A stretch of 64,000 nt of DNA, taken from NCBI RefSeq assembly GCF_001613205.1, contig NZ_BDBX01000036.1, positions 1 through 64,000 on the forward strand. The letters are read 5' to 3'. The position numbers were made by a program, and so were the translations under genes. The notes beneath the pieces are model-generated. The model ran no database searches and was not told where the DNA came from. It saw only the letters and a list, made by a program, of their open reading frames with translations. Position 1 is the stretch's first letter, and each line of letters begins with the position of its first letter. This document shows, piece by piece, positions 8,603 through 18,348 of the stretch. This DNA comes from Nocardia sienata NBRC 100364. Lineage in GTDB: Bacteria; Actinomycetota; Actinomycetes; Mycobacteriales; Mycobacteriaceae.

Positions 8603-9442
8603 TCAGTACCGGTCCACCTGCGGGGCCTGCGGGGTCTCGTAGCTCGCGGCCTTACCGACCGTCTCCTGGAACGCGGTGTCCCAGGCGCCCGAGCTGATCA
8701 TCTTCTCGATCGCGTCGTTGATCTTGTTGCGGGTGTCCTGATCGCCCTTCTTCAGGCCGATCCCGTAGTTCTCGGTGGTAAACTTCTCGCCGACGACCTT
8801 GTACTTGCCGGGCGACTGCGACGCGTAACCGGCTAGGATGATGTCATCGGTGGTCACCGCCGCGATGGCACCACTGTTCAGACCCTCGAGGCACAGCGAG
8901 TAGGTGTCGTAGGTCTGCAGCTGGGTGTCGGGGTACTTCTTCTGGATGTTCTGCGCGGGCGTGGAGCCGGTCACCGAGCACACCGTCTTGCCCTCGAGGC
9001 TTTCCGGGCCGGTGACATCGTTGTTGTCGGCCCGCACCAGCAGGCTCTGCCCCGCGATGTAATAGGGGCCGGCGAAATCGACCTTTTCCTTGCGTGCGTC
9101 GGTGATCGAGTAGGTGGCGACCACGAAATCGACCTGCCCGTTCTCGATCAGGGTCTCGCGCTGCGCGGAGGGGGCTTCCTTGAAGGTGATGCCGTCCGGC
9201 TGGACGCCGAGTTCGGCGGCCACGTACTCGGCGACCTCTACATCGAAGCCGCTGTAGGTCCCGTCGGTGTTACGCAGGCCCAGACCGGGCTGATCGTATT
9301 TGATGCCGATGGTGAGCCGGCCCTCCTGGGCATTCTCCAGCGCGGTCTTGTCGCTGCCGCCGCCGCAGGCCGCGGTGGTGGCGGCGGTGACGGCCACCGC
9401 GACCGCGCCGACCGCGACGCGGAGTGCTCGATTGATCCTCAT
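8603..9442 (-). CDS. gluB: Glutamate-binding lipoprotein GluB
   Basis: The 279-residue extracytoplasmic solute-binding protein (SBP_bac_3 family) of the transporter. The N-terminus has Arg residues, a hydrophobic Ala/Val stretch and a lipobox-like end with Cys26 (TTAAC), so it is probably lipid-anchored. The binding domain shows IGIKYDQPGLG, the family motif YSGFDVEVAEYVAAELG and DFVVATYSIT. I take the ATG at 9442, which has GGAAGG 7 bases upstream, rather than the ATG 6 codons earlier, which would contain that ribosome site. The gene is between gluA and gluC in the operon. Confidence 0.92.
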   Translation of the reverse strand: MRINRALRVAVGAVAVAVTAATTAACGGGSDKTALENAQEGRLTIGIKYDQPGLGLRNTDGTYSGFDVEVAEYVAAELGVQPDGITFKEAPSAQRETLIENGQVDFVVATYSITDARKEKVDFAGPYYIAGQSLLVRADNNDVTGPESLEGKTVCSVTGSTPAQNIQKKYPDTQLQTYDTYSLCLEGLNSGAIAAVTTDDIILAGYASQSPGKYKVVGEKFTTENYGIGLKKGDQDTRNKINDAIEKMISSGAWDTAFQETVGKAASYETPQAPQVDRY

Positions 9443-9514
9443 CGGTTTTCCTTCCCTCATCTCCTCGACGGCGCGATGCCCTCGAGTCTGTGCCTGTCTA
9501 TCCGCCGGGCAGAT

Positions 9515-10300
9515 TCAGTGACTGAGAATCTTGCCCAGGAAGTCCTTGGCACGATCGGACTTCGGTGCGCTGAAGAACGTCTCCGGGTCGGTGTCCTCGA
9601 CCACCTGGCCGTCGGCCATGAACAACACCCGGTCGCCGGCACGGCGGGCGAAGCCCATCTCATGGGTGACCACCAGCATGGTCATGCCCTCTTTGGCCAG
9701 CGAGACCATCACATCGAGGACTTCGTTGACCATCTCCGGGTCGAGGGCCGAGGTCGGCTCGTCGAACAGCATCACCTTGGGGTTCATGGCCAGGGCCCGG
9801 GCGATGGCGACGCGCTGCTGCTGACCGCCGGAGAGCTGGGCGGGATATTTGTCGGCCTGATTGGCGATACCGACCCGCTCCAGCAGTTCCATGGCGTGGC
9901 GGCGGGCCTCGTCCTTCTTGGTTCCGCGAACCTTCATCGGCGCGAGCATGACGTTGTCCACGATGGTCTTGTGCGCGAAGAGGTTGAACGACTGGAAGAC
10001 CATGCCGACATCGGCGCGCAGGGCGGCCAGAGCGCGACCCTCGGCCGGCAGCGGTACCCCGTCGACGCTGATCTCTCCGGAATCGATCGGCTCCAGCCGG
10101 TTGATGGTGCGGCAGAGTGTCGACTTCCCGGAGCCCGACGGCCCGAGCACGATCACGACCTGCCCACGGGGCACCTCGAGGTTGATATCGCGCAGTACGT
10201 GCAGAGCACCGAAGTGCTTGTCGACGGCGCGTAGGGTGATCATGGGCACAGCAGTAATGTCGCCGGCCGCCTCTGGCGTGTCGGCGTCGGTGTCGGTCAT
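9515..10300 (-). CDS. gluA: Glutamate-type ABC transporter ATP-binding protein GluA
   Basis: The 261-residue ATPase of the polar amino acid importer, first gene of gluABCD. Visible motifs are Walker [11 protein letters not shown], the Q-loop region [12 protein letters not shown], the ABC signature [15 protein letters not shown] and Walker [15 protein letters not shown]. Three starts are possible: ATG 10306, ATG 10300 (AAGG 8 bases upstream, preferred) and the methionine of [14 protein letters not shown], which gives the usual family N-terminus. Two palindromic elements lie just upstream. Confidence 0.92.
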   Translation of the reverse strand: MTDTDADTPEAAGDITAVPMITLRAVDKHFGALHVLRDINLEVPRGQVVIVLGPSGSGKSTLCRTINRLEPIDSGEISVDGVPLPAEGRALAALRADVGMVFQSFNLFAHKTIVDNVMLAPMKVRGTKKDEARRHAMELLERVGIANQADKYPAQLSGGQQQRVAIARALAMNPKVMLFDEPTSALDPEMVNEVLDVMVSLAKEGMTMLVVTHEMGFARRAGDRVLFMADGQVVEDTDPETFFSAPKSDRAKDFLGKILSH

Positions 10301-10315
10301 GGACATGACCTTAAG

Positions 10316-10381
10316 CCGAAATTTCGGTTTTGCGAGCCTTTCGACGACACTCCCCGGCGCCACACCGAGTCGAAATTCGGG
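10316..10381. promoter_or_regulatory. Pair of A/T-rich palindromic elements upstream of gluA
   Basis: CCGAAATTTCGG at 10316-10327 is a perfect 12-bp palindrome followed by TTTT. A related sequence, TCGAAATTCGGG at 10370-10381, is followed by TTTAA. Both share CGAAATT and CGG followed by a T-run, about 54 bases apart. In an intergenic region otherwise near 70% GC they stand out as candidate operators for gluABCD; the proximal one sits 16 bases before the gluA ATG. The regulator is unknown. Confidence 0.5.
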
Positions 10382-10609
10382 TTTAACCCGGTGGTCATCC
10401 GCTGTAATCCGTTCGCTCGGCCGGGATTTGCCCGCCGCCGGGCCCGCGGGGTGGTAGCGGCGGATCGGCCGGCCGATTCCCCATATGTGGGAAGTACCAC
10501 GGCGGGCGCACCGTCTCCGCGCGGCCGCGAGCGGGCCGGCTCCGGCCGTCGCGGCGGGAGGGGCGGATCTGCTGGAAAACGCCCCGGCGAGGGCCCGTAC
10601 CCTGGACCC

Positions 10610-12163
10610 GTGGATTCGATCGGACAGGTAGCGCTCCCCACTCGGATCGAGCCGGACGGCGCGCGCAGTTACGAGGTCCGCACCTTCGGTTGCCAGATGA
10701 ACGTGCACGATTCCGAACGCTTGTCCGGCCTGCTCGAGGATGCGGGCTATCGGAAGGCCGCGCCCGGCGCGACGGCCGATCTGGTGGTCTTCAACACCTG
10801 CGCGGTGCGGGAGAACGCGGACAACAAGCTGTACGGCACCCTCGGCCATCTCGCGCCGATCAAGGCGTCCCGACCCGGTATGCAGATCGCGGTCGGCGGC
10901 TGCCTGGCCCAAAAGGACCGGGATTCGGTCCTGAGCCGGGCGCCCTGGGTGGACGTGGTGTTCGGTACGCACAACATCGGTTCGCTGCCGGTGTTGCTGG
11001 AACGCGCCCGGCACAACGACGAAGCCCAGGTCGAGATCCTGGAATCGCTCGAGGCGTTCCCCTCGACTCTGCCCGCGCGCCGGGAATCGGCGTACGCGGG
11101 ATGGGTCTCGATCTCGGTGGGATGCAACAACACCTGCACCTTCTGTATCGTGCCCGCCCTGCGCGGTAAGGAGGTGGACCGGCGCCCCGGTGATGTGCTG
11201 GCCGAGGTGCAGGCGCTGGTGGACCAGGGTGTGCTGGAGGTGACGCTGCTCGGGCAGAACGTCAACGCCTACGGTGCCTCCTTCGCCGATCCCGGGCAGC
11301 CCCGCGACCGTGGCGCGTTCGCCAAACTGCTGCGGGCCTGCGGCGGGATCGAGGGCCTGGAGCGGGTGCGCTTCACCTCACCGCACCCGGCGGAGTTCAC
11401 CGACGATGTGATCGAGGCGATGGCCGAGACTCCGAACGTCTGCCCGCAGCTGCACATGCCGCTGCAGTCGGGTTCGGACCGCGTACTGAAGGCCATGCGC
11501 CGGTCCTACCGGCAATCCCGCTATCTGGGAATCATCGAGAAGGTGCGGGCCGCGATGCCGCATGCGGCGATCACCACCGATATCATCGTCGGCTTCCCGG
11601 GGGAGACCGAAGAGGATTTCCAGCAGACTCTCGATGTGGTCCGCCGCGCCCGGTTCACCAGCGCCTTCACCTTCCAGTACTCTCCGCGACCGGGTACTCC
11701 CGCCGCGGAGATGGCCGATCAGATCCCCAAGAAGGTGGTGCAGGAGCGTTACGACCGGCTGATCGCGCTACAGGAGCAGATCTGTGTGGAGGCCAATCAG
11801 GCCATGATCGGCACCGAGGTGGAACTCCTGGTCGCCGACGGTGCGGGCAAGAAGAACGCCGCGACCGCCCGGATGAGCGGGCGGGCCCGGGACGGGAGAC
11901 TGGTGCATTTCCGGCCCGACGGCGCCGGCGCGCCGATCCGCCCGGGCGACCTGGTCACCGTCGAGGTGACCGGCGCGGCACCCCATCACCTGGTCGCGGA
12001 CGCGGGTGTCCGGGTGCATCGCCGGACCCGGGCCGGTGATGCGCACGAGGCCGGTACCACTCCGAAGACCGCGCCGATCGGCGTCGGGCTCGGGCTGCCG
12101 CGGATCGGCGCGCCCGCAGCGGAACCGGTCGCCTCGGGTTGTGCTTCCGGATGCGGGACATGA
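10610..12163 (+). CDS. miaB: tRNA-2-methylthio-N6-dimethylallyladenosine synthase MiaB
   Basis: A radical-SAM methylthiotransferase that adds the 2-methylthio group to i6A37 of tRNA, using the base first modified by MiaA, encoded further downstream. The product has 517 residues from the GTG at 10610. The N-terminal domain has cluster cysteines 28 (FGCQMN), 64 (NTCAVRE) and 98 (GGCLAQ); the radical-SAM motif CNNTCTFC supplies Cys172, 176 and 179; a TRAM domain ends the protein, followed by a Cys-containing tail. The frame is open about 70 codons upstream, but that part is Arg/Gly-rich and unlike the family. It overlaps the next gene by 4 bp (ATGA). Confidence 0.97.
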   Translation: MDSIGQVALPTRIEPDGARSYEVRTFGCQMNVHDSERLSGLLEDAGYRKAAPGATADLVVFNTCAVRENADNKLYGTLGHLAPIKASRPGMQIAVGGCLAQKDRDSVLSRAPWVDVVFGTHNIGSLPVLLERARHNDEAQVEILESLEAFPSTLPARRESAYAGWVSISVGCNNTCTFCIVPALRGKEVDRRPGDVLAEVQALVDQGVLEVTLLGQNVNAYGASFADPGQPRDRGAFAKLLRACGGIEGLERVRFTSPHPAEFTDDVIEAMAETPNVCPQLHMPLQSGSDRVLKAMRRSYRQSRYLGIIEKVRAAMPHAAITTDIIVGFPGETEEDFQQTLDVVRRARFTSAFTFQYSPRPGTPAAEMADQIPKKVVQERYDRLIALQEQICVEANQAMIGTEVELLVADGAGKKNAATARMSGRARDGRLVHFRPDGAGAPIRPGDLVTVEVTGAAPHHLVADAGVRVHRRTRAGDAHEAGTTPKTAPIGVGLGLPRIGAPAAEPVASGCASGCGT

Positions 12164-12867
12164 GCGGGACCGGCGACGACGATCGCAGCGACGAGGAGCG
12201 CGCGGCCGAGGATGCACGGGATGCGACCCCGTCGGCGCACGACGCGCCGGGCGCGGGACACCGATCAGGCGAGGGAAACGAGGACGATGTGAATCCGGCC
12301 GAGACCGAGCAGTTCGAAGAATTCCGCCAAGACCTCGACGCGGTGGAGCGCCGGATCGCGGGCGAGATCGACCCGGGTATGCGGGCCATGGTGGTGGCCG
12401 GCGCGGTATTCCTGCTGCTGCTGTCGCTGGTGCTGCCGCATACCGGGGGCGCGCGCGGTTTCGATGTGCTGCTCGGCTCGCAGGCGGCCACGGTCGAGCA
12501 CGTCGGGTTGCCGTCGCGGATCTTCGTATGGTTCGTGCTGATCTTCGGAATCGGTTTCTCGCTGCTGGCCCTGATGACCCGCCGCTGGGTGCTCGCGTGG
12601 ATCGCGGTGGCCGGGTCGGCGATCGCCAGTGCGTTCGGGGTCTTCTCGATCTGGCATCGGCAGACCCCGGGCCTGAACAACTATGTGGGGTCCGGGCCCG
12701 GCATCGGCCTGGTGCTGGGCACCCTCGCGATCATGGTGCTGACCTTCCACTGGGTGAAGGTGGTCTGGAGCCGGACCGCGCTGCAACTGGCGGCCGAGGA
12801 ACAGCGGCGTATCGCCGCGGCCCAGGAGGAAGAGCGGCAGCGGCGCGATCGGTTCGGCAAGGACTGA
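12160..12867 (+). CDS. Conserved four-helix membrane protein (Rv2732c-like)
   Basis: A 235-residue protein: an acidic, Asp/Glu-rich cytoplasmic N-terminus (about 1-75), then four predicted transmembrane segments ([49 protein letters not shown] and [13 protein letters not shown]), then a charged Gln/Glu/Arg C-terminus that may form a short coiled coil. Position after miaB matches Rv2732c, an uncharacterised membrane protein. The ATG at 12160 overlaps the miaB stop, suggesting translational coupling. No function can be assigned. Confidence 0.85.
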   Translation: MSGTGDDDRSDEERAAEDARDATPSAHDAPGAGHRSGEGNEDDVNPAETEQFEEFRQDLDAVERRIAGEIDPGMRAMVVAGAVFLLLLSLVLPHTGGARGFDVLLGSQAATVEHVGLPSRIFVWFVLIFGIGFSLLALMTRRWVLAWIAVAGSAIASAFGVFSIWHRQTPGLNNYVGSGPGIGLVLGTLAIMVLTFHWVKVVWSRTALQLAAEEQRRIAAAQEEERQRRDRFGKD

Positions 12868-12882
12868 CACCGGAATCCGGAG

Positions 12883-12916
12883 CCGTCCGCCGCGGCCGAC
12901 CGGCCACGGCGGACGG
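12883..12916. terminator. Bidirectional hairpin between convergent genes
   Basis: Arms CCGTCCGCCG (12883-12892) and CGGCGGACGG (12907-12916) are perfect; the loop holds a further GGCC/GGCC pairing. It lies between the membrane-protein gene and the convergent DUF349 gene. Confidence 0.7.
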
Positions 12917-12937
12917 AGCGTCGAAACAAGGGACCGC

Positions 12938-14326
12938 TCAGAGGTTGCTGACCGCGCCCTCCGCCGCTTCGGCCCATTCCCGCCACTGCTGTGCCTGCGC
13001 GAGAGCCTTCTCCGCATCGCGGGTCTTACCGGCGGCGGCGGCCTTGGCTGCCTGCTCCTCGAACTGGGCCACCCGCTCCCGGAACTGCGCGGCCCGGGCC
13101 AGTGCCTCCGGGTCGGTGCGGCGCCACTGGGCGTCGGCGGCCTGCCGGACGCGTTTCTCGATGGCGCGCAACCGGCTCTCGAGATCGTGCATCCGCTCGC
13201 GCGGGACCTTGCCGATCGCGTCCCAGCGTTCCTGCAGATCACGTAATGCGGCCCGGGCGCCTTCGAGATCGGTGTCGGGATCGATGACCGGCTCGTAGCT
13301 GTTCAGCAGTTCTTCCTTGGCGACCGCGTTATCGGTGAACTCGGCATCGCGTTCGGAGGCCGCCGCGTTGCGCGCGGCGAAGAAGACGTCCTGAGCGCTC
13401 TTGAACCGGCGCCACAGTGCCTCGTCGGCCTCCCGTGGTGCCCGGCCGGCGTTCTTCCACTCCACCAGCAGTTCCCGGAACACCGCCGCGGTACCCGGCC
13501 AATCGGTGGACCCGGACAGTTCCTCGGCCTGGACGCACAGTTCCTCTTTGCGGGCCTTGGCGGCGGCCCGTTCCCGATCCAGTTCGGCGAAATGAGCGCC
13601 GCGGCGGCGATTGAAGGCCTCCCGGGCCTTGGAGTACCGGCGCCAGAGGGCGTCGTCGACCTTGCGGTCCACCCCGCGGATGGTCTTCCACTCGTCGAGG
13701 ATCTCGCGCAGCCGGTCGCCCGCGGCTTTCCACTGAGTGGATTCGGCGGCGATCTGCTCGGCTTCGGCCGCCAGTGCCTCCTTGCGCTCGGTGTGCTCGT
13801 GCCGGGTGCGCTCCTTTTCCTCCTTGGCGTGGGCGGCCGCCTCGTCGGAGTGTTCGGCGATCGCGCGGAGCCGGGCGGCCAGCCCCTCGATATCGCCGAT
13901 CACCGCGGCCGTCGGCAGCGTTTCGGCGAGAGCGAGGGCGGCGGCCTTCGTCTTGCGGGCATCGGTGCCGGCGGCCAGCCGCGCCTCCAGCAGGGCGACC
14001 TCGGTGGCCAGATCGTCGAAACGGCGGCCGAAGTGCGCCAGTCCCTCAGCGGCGTCTCCGGCCTGCCAGGACCCGATGATCCGCTCGCCTTCGGCGGTCT
14101 TGACCCAGGCGGTGCCGTCCTCGTCGACCCGGCCCCAGGCGCTGGGGTCGGTGGTGCCGGGTACGACCACCGGATGCGGGTGTTCGGTGGCGGGCCCCGA
14201 CGTTTTCATCGCGGCCGGGCTGGGGTGCGCCTCACCGGGTTTGGGACGGTTACCGGGCTTGGGAGCGCTGGACGGGCGACCGGGCTTGCCCGGGCCGGGT
14301 TTGGCGGTTCCGTTGCTGTGGGTCAT
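12938..14326 (-). CDS. DUF349-repeat coiled-coil protein
   Basis: A 462-residue protein with a Pro/Gly/Lys-rich N-terminal tail (about 1-50), then charged helical sequence containing several DUF349 repeats (for example [20 protein letters not shown] and [19 protein letters not shown], with KE or E followed by W at regular spacing). It ends in an Ala/Gln-rich helix. It corresponds to Rv2731, described as Ala/Arg-rich. DUF349 repeats have no settled biochemical role. The gene is transcribed opposite to its neighbours; a tandem repeat array lies just upstream. Confidence 0.87.
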   Translation of the reverse strand: MTHSNGTAKPGPGKPGRPSSAPKPGNRPKPGEAHPSPAAMKTSGPATEHPHPVVVPGTTDPSAWGRVDEDGTAWVKTAEGERIIGSWQAGDAAEGLAHFGRRFDDLATEVALLEARLAAGTDARKTKAAALALAETLPTAAVIGDIEGLAARLRAIAEHSDEAAAHAKEEKERTRHEHTERKEALAAEAEQIAAESTQWKAAGDRLREILDEWKTIRGVDRKVDDALWRRYSKAREAFNRRRGAHFAELDRERAAAKARKEELCVQAEELSGSTDWPGTAAVFRELLVEWKNAGRAPREADEALWRRFKSAQDVFFAARNAAASERDAEFTDNAVAKEELLNSYEPVIDPDTDLEGARAALRDLQERWDAIGKVPRERMHDLESRLRAIEKRVRQAADAQWRRTDPEALARAAQFRERVAQFEEQAAKAAAAGKTRDAEKALAQAQQWREWAEAAEGAVSNL

Positions 14327-14372
14327 TACTCCTCGTCCCTGCCGCGCGTCACGGCTGCCTGGTTTACGCGCT

Positions 14373-14450
14373 GCGCATTCTGGCTATGCTCTGCTCATTC
14401 TTGCCACGCCCGCTCATTCTGGCTACGTCTGCCCATCTCGGCCGTGCTGG
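14373..14450. repeat. Four degenerate 19-20 bp tandem repeats upstream of the DUF349 gene
   Basis: Within the 388-base gene-free gap 14327-14714, four consecutive copies occur of a unit of the form GCnCATTCTgGCyAyGcyc, with CATTC or CATCT at 14376, 14396, 14415 and 14434 (periods 20, 19, 19). Read on the minus strand they give repeated AGCCAGAATGAG-like blocks 47-125 bases before the DUF349 start codon. They could be operator iterons or a divergent-promoter array. The rest of the gap shows no convincing gene. Confidence 0.6.
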
Positions 14451-14714
14451 GGTCGACGTGTCGTGCGTGCGTAGGCCGTGCGGCCGCACGCTGTCCCATT
14501 CAACCCGGCCGCACTTCCGCCGAACCACACCGCCGACAGCGGCGGCACTGGCCGGACCTGCGGATCCGAACCTCTCGGACCTGGTCCGGATACTTCGCAC
14601 CCTAGCAATTGCCGCCCGGTTTCCGGGAGAGACACTCGTACCGCGGCGTGGGCGTGACAGTGCCGGGGAACCGGCCGCGTCCCTGGTCGGCGGGTACGGG
14701 CTACGGTTGACGGC

Positions 14715-15506
14715 GTGTTCTGTCTAGCGGCTCTGATCCCCTCGCCGCCCGTCCTCGTCCCCGAGCTGTGTGGCGGCGCGCCGGCGGCCGGCGCGGGTGC
14801 CGCTGTCGAACCGGGCGGTGCGCAACCCCCGGAGGCAGCGGTGAACGAACTCCGCGCGGCCGTTCTCGCCGCGGGGGCGACTCTGGGCGAGGAGGCGCCG
14901 CACTGGACCGTGCTCGGGGTCGGGCCCACCGAACGCACCTACGACGCCGATACGGTGGGCACCTTCCGCGGCTTCGGGGTGGATGTGCGGGTGAGTCTGG
15001 GCGGACCGGGTGCGCAGACCTCCGCGGACCCGGACCTGCCGCTGGCGGTCCTCGTCGCCGGATGGTTGCGCGCGGCGGTGGCCCCGCACGTCCCCGCGCG
15101 GGCGCATCTGCTCGCCGCCGACACACCGGCGCGCCAATGCGCGGAGTTCGGTGCGAAGTTGCGTGCCGACCTCGACGCCGCGGACCAACCGCAGGGCGTG
15201 CTGGTGGTCGCGGACGGCGCCGCGACCCTGTCGACCGCCGCACCCGGATATTTCGATCCCCGGTCGGCGCCGGTGCAGACCGCGATCGACCGGGCGGCCG
15301 GCGCCGGCGATCCGGAGGCCCTGCTCGCCCTGGACCCCGCGCTGTGTGCCGAACTCATGGTGTCCGGCCGCGCCGCCTATCAAGCGCTTGCCGGGCTCTT
15401 CGCCGTCGACGCCGCGCCCCCGGTGGCGACCGAACGGTATCGCGGCGCGCCGTTCGGTGTCGGCTGGTTCGCAGGTCTGTGGCGGCCGGCCGCCGTGGCA
15501 CGGTGA
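14715..15506 (+). CDS. Class III extradiol dioxygenase B-like domain protein (Rv2728c-like)
   Basis: A 263-residue Ala-rich protein from the GTG at 14715, opening [18 protein letters not shown]. It has the fold signature of the catalytic subunit of class III extradiol dioxygenases, an AMMECR/MEMO-related group, but the metal-binding histidines of true dioxygenases are not evident, so the activity is unknown. Position before miaA matches Rv2728c. Its stop overlaps the miaA GTG by 4 bp, the first of three such overlaps in a row. Confidence 0.8.
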   Translation: MFCLAALIPSPPVLVPELCGGAPAAGAGAAVEPGGAQPPEAAVNELRAAVLAAGATLGEEAPHWTVLGVGPTERTYDADTVGTFRGFGVDVRVSLGGPGAQTSADPDLPLAVLVAGWLRAAVAPHVPARAHLLAADTPARQCAEFGAKLRADLDAADQPQGVLVVADGAATLSTAAPGYFDPRSAPVQTAIDRAAGAGDPEALLALDPALCAELMVSGRAAYQALAGLFAVDAAPPVATERYRGAPFGVGWFAGLWRPAAVAR

Positions 15507-16486
15507 CCGGGGACCCGCGCCCGGTCGCGGTGGTCGGGCCGACTGCTACCGGTAAATCGGATCTCGCTCTCGACCTGGCCGAACAGCTCGGTGGGGAGAT
15601 CGTGAACATCGACGCGATGCAGCTGTACCGAGGTATGGACATCGGTACCGCGAAACTGCCGCCGGACCAGCGGCGTGGAATCCCGCACCATCAGCTCGAC
15701 GTGCTCGATATCACCGAGACGGCGACCGTCGCGGCTTACCAGGCCGCCGCATCCGCCGATATCGAGGCGATCATGGCGCGCGGCCGGGTACCCGTGGTGG
15801 TCGGCGGTTCGATGATGTACGTGCAGGCGTTGCTCGACCAGTGGGAGTTTCCGGCCACCGATCCGGTGGTGCGGGCGAAATGGGAAGAATTGCTGGCCGA
15901 GCAGGGCGTGGCCGCCGTGCACGGCGCGCTGCGCCGAGCCGATCCCGCCGCCGCCGCCACCATCCTGCCCACCGACGGCCGGCGGATGGTGCGCGCGCTC
16001 GAGGTCGTCGAGCTCACCGGACGGCCGTTCGCGGCCTCCGCCCCGGTGATCGGCATGCCGCGCTGGGGGACCCGCATCCTCGGAGTGGACCGGGAGACAG
16101 CCGAACTGGACGAGCGGATCGCCCGGCGCACCGCGCTGATGTTCGAGCAGGGTCTGGTGGAGGAGGTCCGGGGGCTGGTCGACCAGGGGCTGCGCGAGGG
16201 GCAGACCGCGCGCCGGGCCATCGGCTACGCCCAGGTACTGGCCTGTTTCGACGGCGAATACGACGAGGCGCAGGCGCAGGAGCGGACCTTCATCGGGACC
16301 CGCCGCTACGTTCGGCGGCAGCGCTCCTGGTTCCGGCGCGATCGCCGGGTGCGCTGGGTGGACGGCGCCGCCCCGGACTCGACCGCGACTGCCCTGGCGC
16401 TGCTGGCAGACTCTGCGGTATCCCATCCACCGGCGCCCCGTCCGCGGGCGTCCGACCGCCTACCCGAGGAGCGAACCCGCTCGTGA
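15503..16486 (+). CDS. miaA: tRNA dimethylallyltransferase MiaA
   Basis: Transfers the isopentenyl group from DMAPP to A37 of tRNAs reading UNN codons, giving i6A, the substrate of MiaB. The product has 327 residues; the P-loop GPTATGKS is at 12-19, followed by the [19 protein letters not shown] motif, [10 protein letters not shown], the [11 protein letters not shown] substrate motif and [15 protein letters not shown]. The GTG at 15503 overlaps the preceding stop by 4 bp. The last 40 or so residues, Pro/Arg-rich, extend past the usual end. The next gene also starts by a GTGA overlap. Confidence 0.97.
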   Translation: MTGDPRPVAVVGPTATGKSDLALDLAEQLGGEIVNIDAMQLYRGMDIGTAKLPPDQRRGIPHHQLDVLDITETATVAAYQAAASADIEAIMARGRVPVVVGGSMMYVQALLDQWEFPATDPVVRAKWEELLAEQGVAAVHGALRRADPAAAATILPTDGRRMVRALEVVELTGRPFAASAPVIGMPRWGTRILGVDRETAELDERIARRTALMFEQGLVEEVRGLVDQGLREGQTARRAIGYAQVLACFDGEYDEAQAQERTFIGTRRYVRRQRSWFRRDRRVRWVDGAAPDSTATALALLADSAVSHPPAPRPRASDRLPEERTRS

Positions 16487-17316
16487 CCCGGCAGATCCAT
16501 CGCCGTAATGCCGCTGTCCAGGTATGGACGGCCTATCTGGACAATCGCACCAAACGGCACCGGGACAGCCGCTTCCTGGTGCACGGGGTCCGGCCGATCA
16601 CCCAGGCGCTCGCGCACGACTGGCCGCTGGAAACCCTGCTGTACCGCTTGGGTGATCCGGGCCTGTCCGCGTGGGCGCGTGAAATTCTCGAGACGAGCCC
16701 GGTGCCCACTGTCGGGCTGGCGCCCGAGCTGATGGCCGATCTGGGCGAGAAGACGGGTGGTCCGCCCGAACTGGTGGCGGTCGCGGAGTACGCCGGTGGC
16801 GATCTGGCCGGTTGTGAACTCGGCGAGCCGGGGGAGGCGCCGGTGGTCGTCGTCTTCGACCGGCCGAATTCACCCGGGAACCTGGGCACCTTGATCCGGT
16901 CCGCCGATGCGTTCGGCGCGTCCGCGGTGGTGGTCGCCGGACATGGCGCCGACCAGTACGATCCGCGCTGCGTCCGGGCCTCCACCGGATCGCTGTTCTC
17001 GGTCCCGGTCTTGCGGGTACCCGGTCCCGCGGAGGTCCTGGAGTTCCGGGATCGGCAGGTGGCGCGTGGTGTGCCGACCCGGATCGTGGGGACCGACGAG
17101 AACGGCGAGCGCGCGATCTTCGACGAGGATCTGATCGACGCCACAATCCTGGTGGTCGGCAACGAGACCAGCGGTATGAGCGCCGCCTGGCTGGCGGCCT
17201 GCGATCGGACGGTCACCATTCCGATGGGCGGCAGTGCCAGTTCGCTGGGGGCGCCGTCGGCCGCGGCCGTGGCGCTGTACGAAATTTCCCGGCAGCGCCG
17301 GACGTTTGCCCGGTGA
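16483..17316 (+). CDS. TrmH-family (SPOUT) RNA 2'-O-methyltransferase
   Basis: A 277-residue protein. The N-terminal third is a substrate-binding-like domain with [14 protein letters not shown]; the C-terminal SPOUT domain has motif 1 [20 protein letters not shown], motif 2 VGNETSGM and motif 3 [18 protein letters not shown]. In most TrmH enzymes motif 3 reads SLNV; here Asn is replaced by Gly-Ala, next to the AdoMet pocket. The RNA target is unknown (rRNA or tRNA ribose). I do not recall this gene in the mycobacterial miaA-dapF interval. It overlaps both neighbours by 4 bp. Confidence 0.88.
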   Translation: MTRQIHRRNAAVQVWTAYLDNRTKRHRDSRFLVHGVRPITQALAHDWPLETLLYRLGDPGLSAWAREILETSPVPTVGLAPELMADLGEKTGGPPELVAVAEYAGGDLAGCELGEPGEAPVVVVFDRPNSPGNLGTLIRSADAFGASAVVVAGHGADQYDPRCVRASTGSLFSVPVLRVPGPAEVLEFRDRQVARGVPTRIVGTDENGERAIFDEDLIDATILVVGNETSGMSAAWLAACDRTVTIPMGGSASSLGAPSAAAVALYEISRQRRTFAR

Positions 17317-18287
17317 GAACAGCGGACGAGGAGACCCGAACCGACGTGCAGAACAGCCCCGATGTGCAGGAGAGCCCCGACGTGCCCCAGAGGTGGAACG
17401 GCAAGGACGTGGAGTTCACCAAGGGTCACGGAACCCAGAACGATTTCGTGGTGCTGCCCGATCCGCAGGTACGGCTGGACCTGACCGTGTCGCGGGTGGC
17501 CGCATTGTGCGATCGGCGCCGCGGACTCGGCGCCGACGGGGTACTGCGCGTCGCGCGCGCGGGCGAGTTGCTGGCCGCGGGAGTACTCGACGAATACCCC
17601 GAGGGTGTGGGCCCGGGCGATTGGTTCATGGACTACCGCAATGCCGACGGTTCGATCGCGGAGATGTGCGGGAACGGGGTGCGCGTTTTCGCGCACTACC
17701 TCATGGCCCGCGGTATGGCCGAGGGTGCGGAATTCGTAGTGGGCAGCCGGGCCGGGGCGCGCCCGGTCGTGGTGCACTCGGCCGATGCGGTCGCGGGGGA
17801 GGTGACCGTCGATATGGGTCCGGTGCGGGTGCTCGGCGCCTCGACCGCCACGGTGGCCGGAGGGGGATACCCCGGTCTGGGTATCGATGTCGGCAACCCG
17901 CATCTGGCGTGCGTCGCGGATCTGTCGGCCGATGCGCTGGCCGGACTCGATCTCACGGCGCCTCCCGGATACGACCCCGATATGTTCCCGCGGGGCGTCA
18001 ACGTCGAGATCCTGACCGGGCTCGACGCCGACGGCACGGTCGATATGCGGGTCTACGAACGCGGAGTCGGCGAGACCCGCTCCTGCGGCACCGGCACCGT
18101 CGCCGCGGCCGCGGCGGCCCTGGCGGCCGACGGGTTCGATCTCGCGGACGGGACCGGTGAGGTCGGCGTCCGGATTCCGGGCGGGGAAGTGCGCGTCGGC
18201 ATGAACGCGGGTGCGGCGTGGCTGCGGGGCCCCTCCGAACTGCTCGCCACCGGTCGGCTCGCCGCGCGGTGGTGGGACGCGCTGTAG
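17313..18287 (+). CDS. dapF: Diaminopimelate epimerase DapF
   Basis: Interconverts LL- and meso-diaminopimelate for lysine and peptidoglycan synthesis. The product has 324 residues. The two catalytic cysteines are visible: Cys119 in [15 protein letters not shown] and Cys258 in [12 protein letters not shown]. The family normally begins near [13 protein letters not shown]; here 32 extra residues precede it, with a small repeat ([16 protein letters not shown]). The GTG at 17313, overlapping the previous stop by 4 bp, fits the chain of GTGA overlaps upstream; the GTG at 17410 would give a family-length protein but has a poorly spaced ribosome site. Confidence 0.95.
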   Translation: MRTADEETRTDVQNSPDVQESPDVPQRWNGKDVEFTKGHGTQNDFVVLPDPQVRLDLTVSRVAALCDRRRGLGADGVLRVARAGELLAAGVLDEYPEGVGPGDWFMDYRNADGSIAEMCGNGVRVFAHYLMARGMAEGAEFVVGSRAGARPVVVHSADAVAGEVTVDMGPVRVLGASTATVAGGGYPGLGIDVGNPHLACVADLSADALAGLDLTAPPGYDPDMFPRGVNVEILTGLDADGTVDMRVYERGVGETRSCGTGTVAAAAAALAADGFDLADGTGEVGVRIPGGEVRVGMNAGAAWLRGPSELLATGRLAARWWDAL

Positions 18288-18348
18288 CCGCGTCCGGGCG
18301 GAAAATCATATGCGCCGACCAGCGCATCAGTGGCAGCATGGATGGTGT

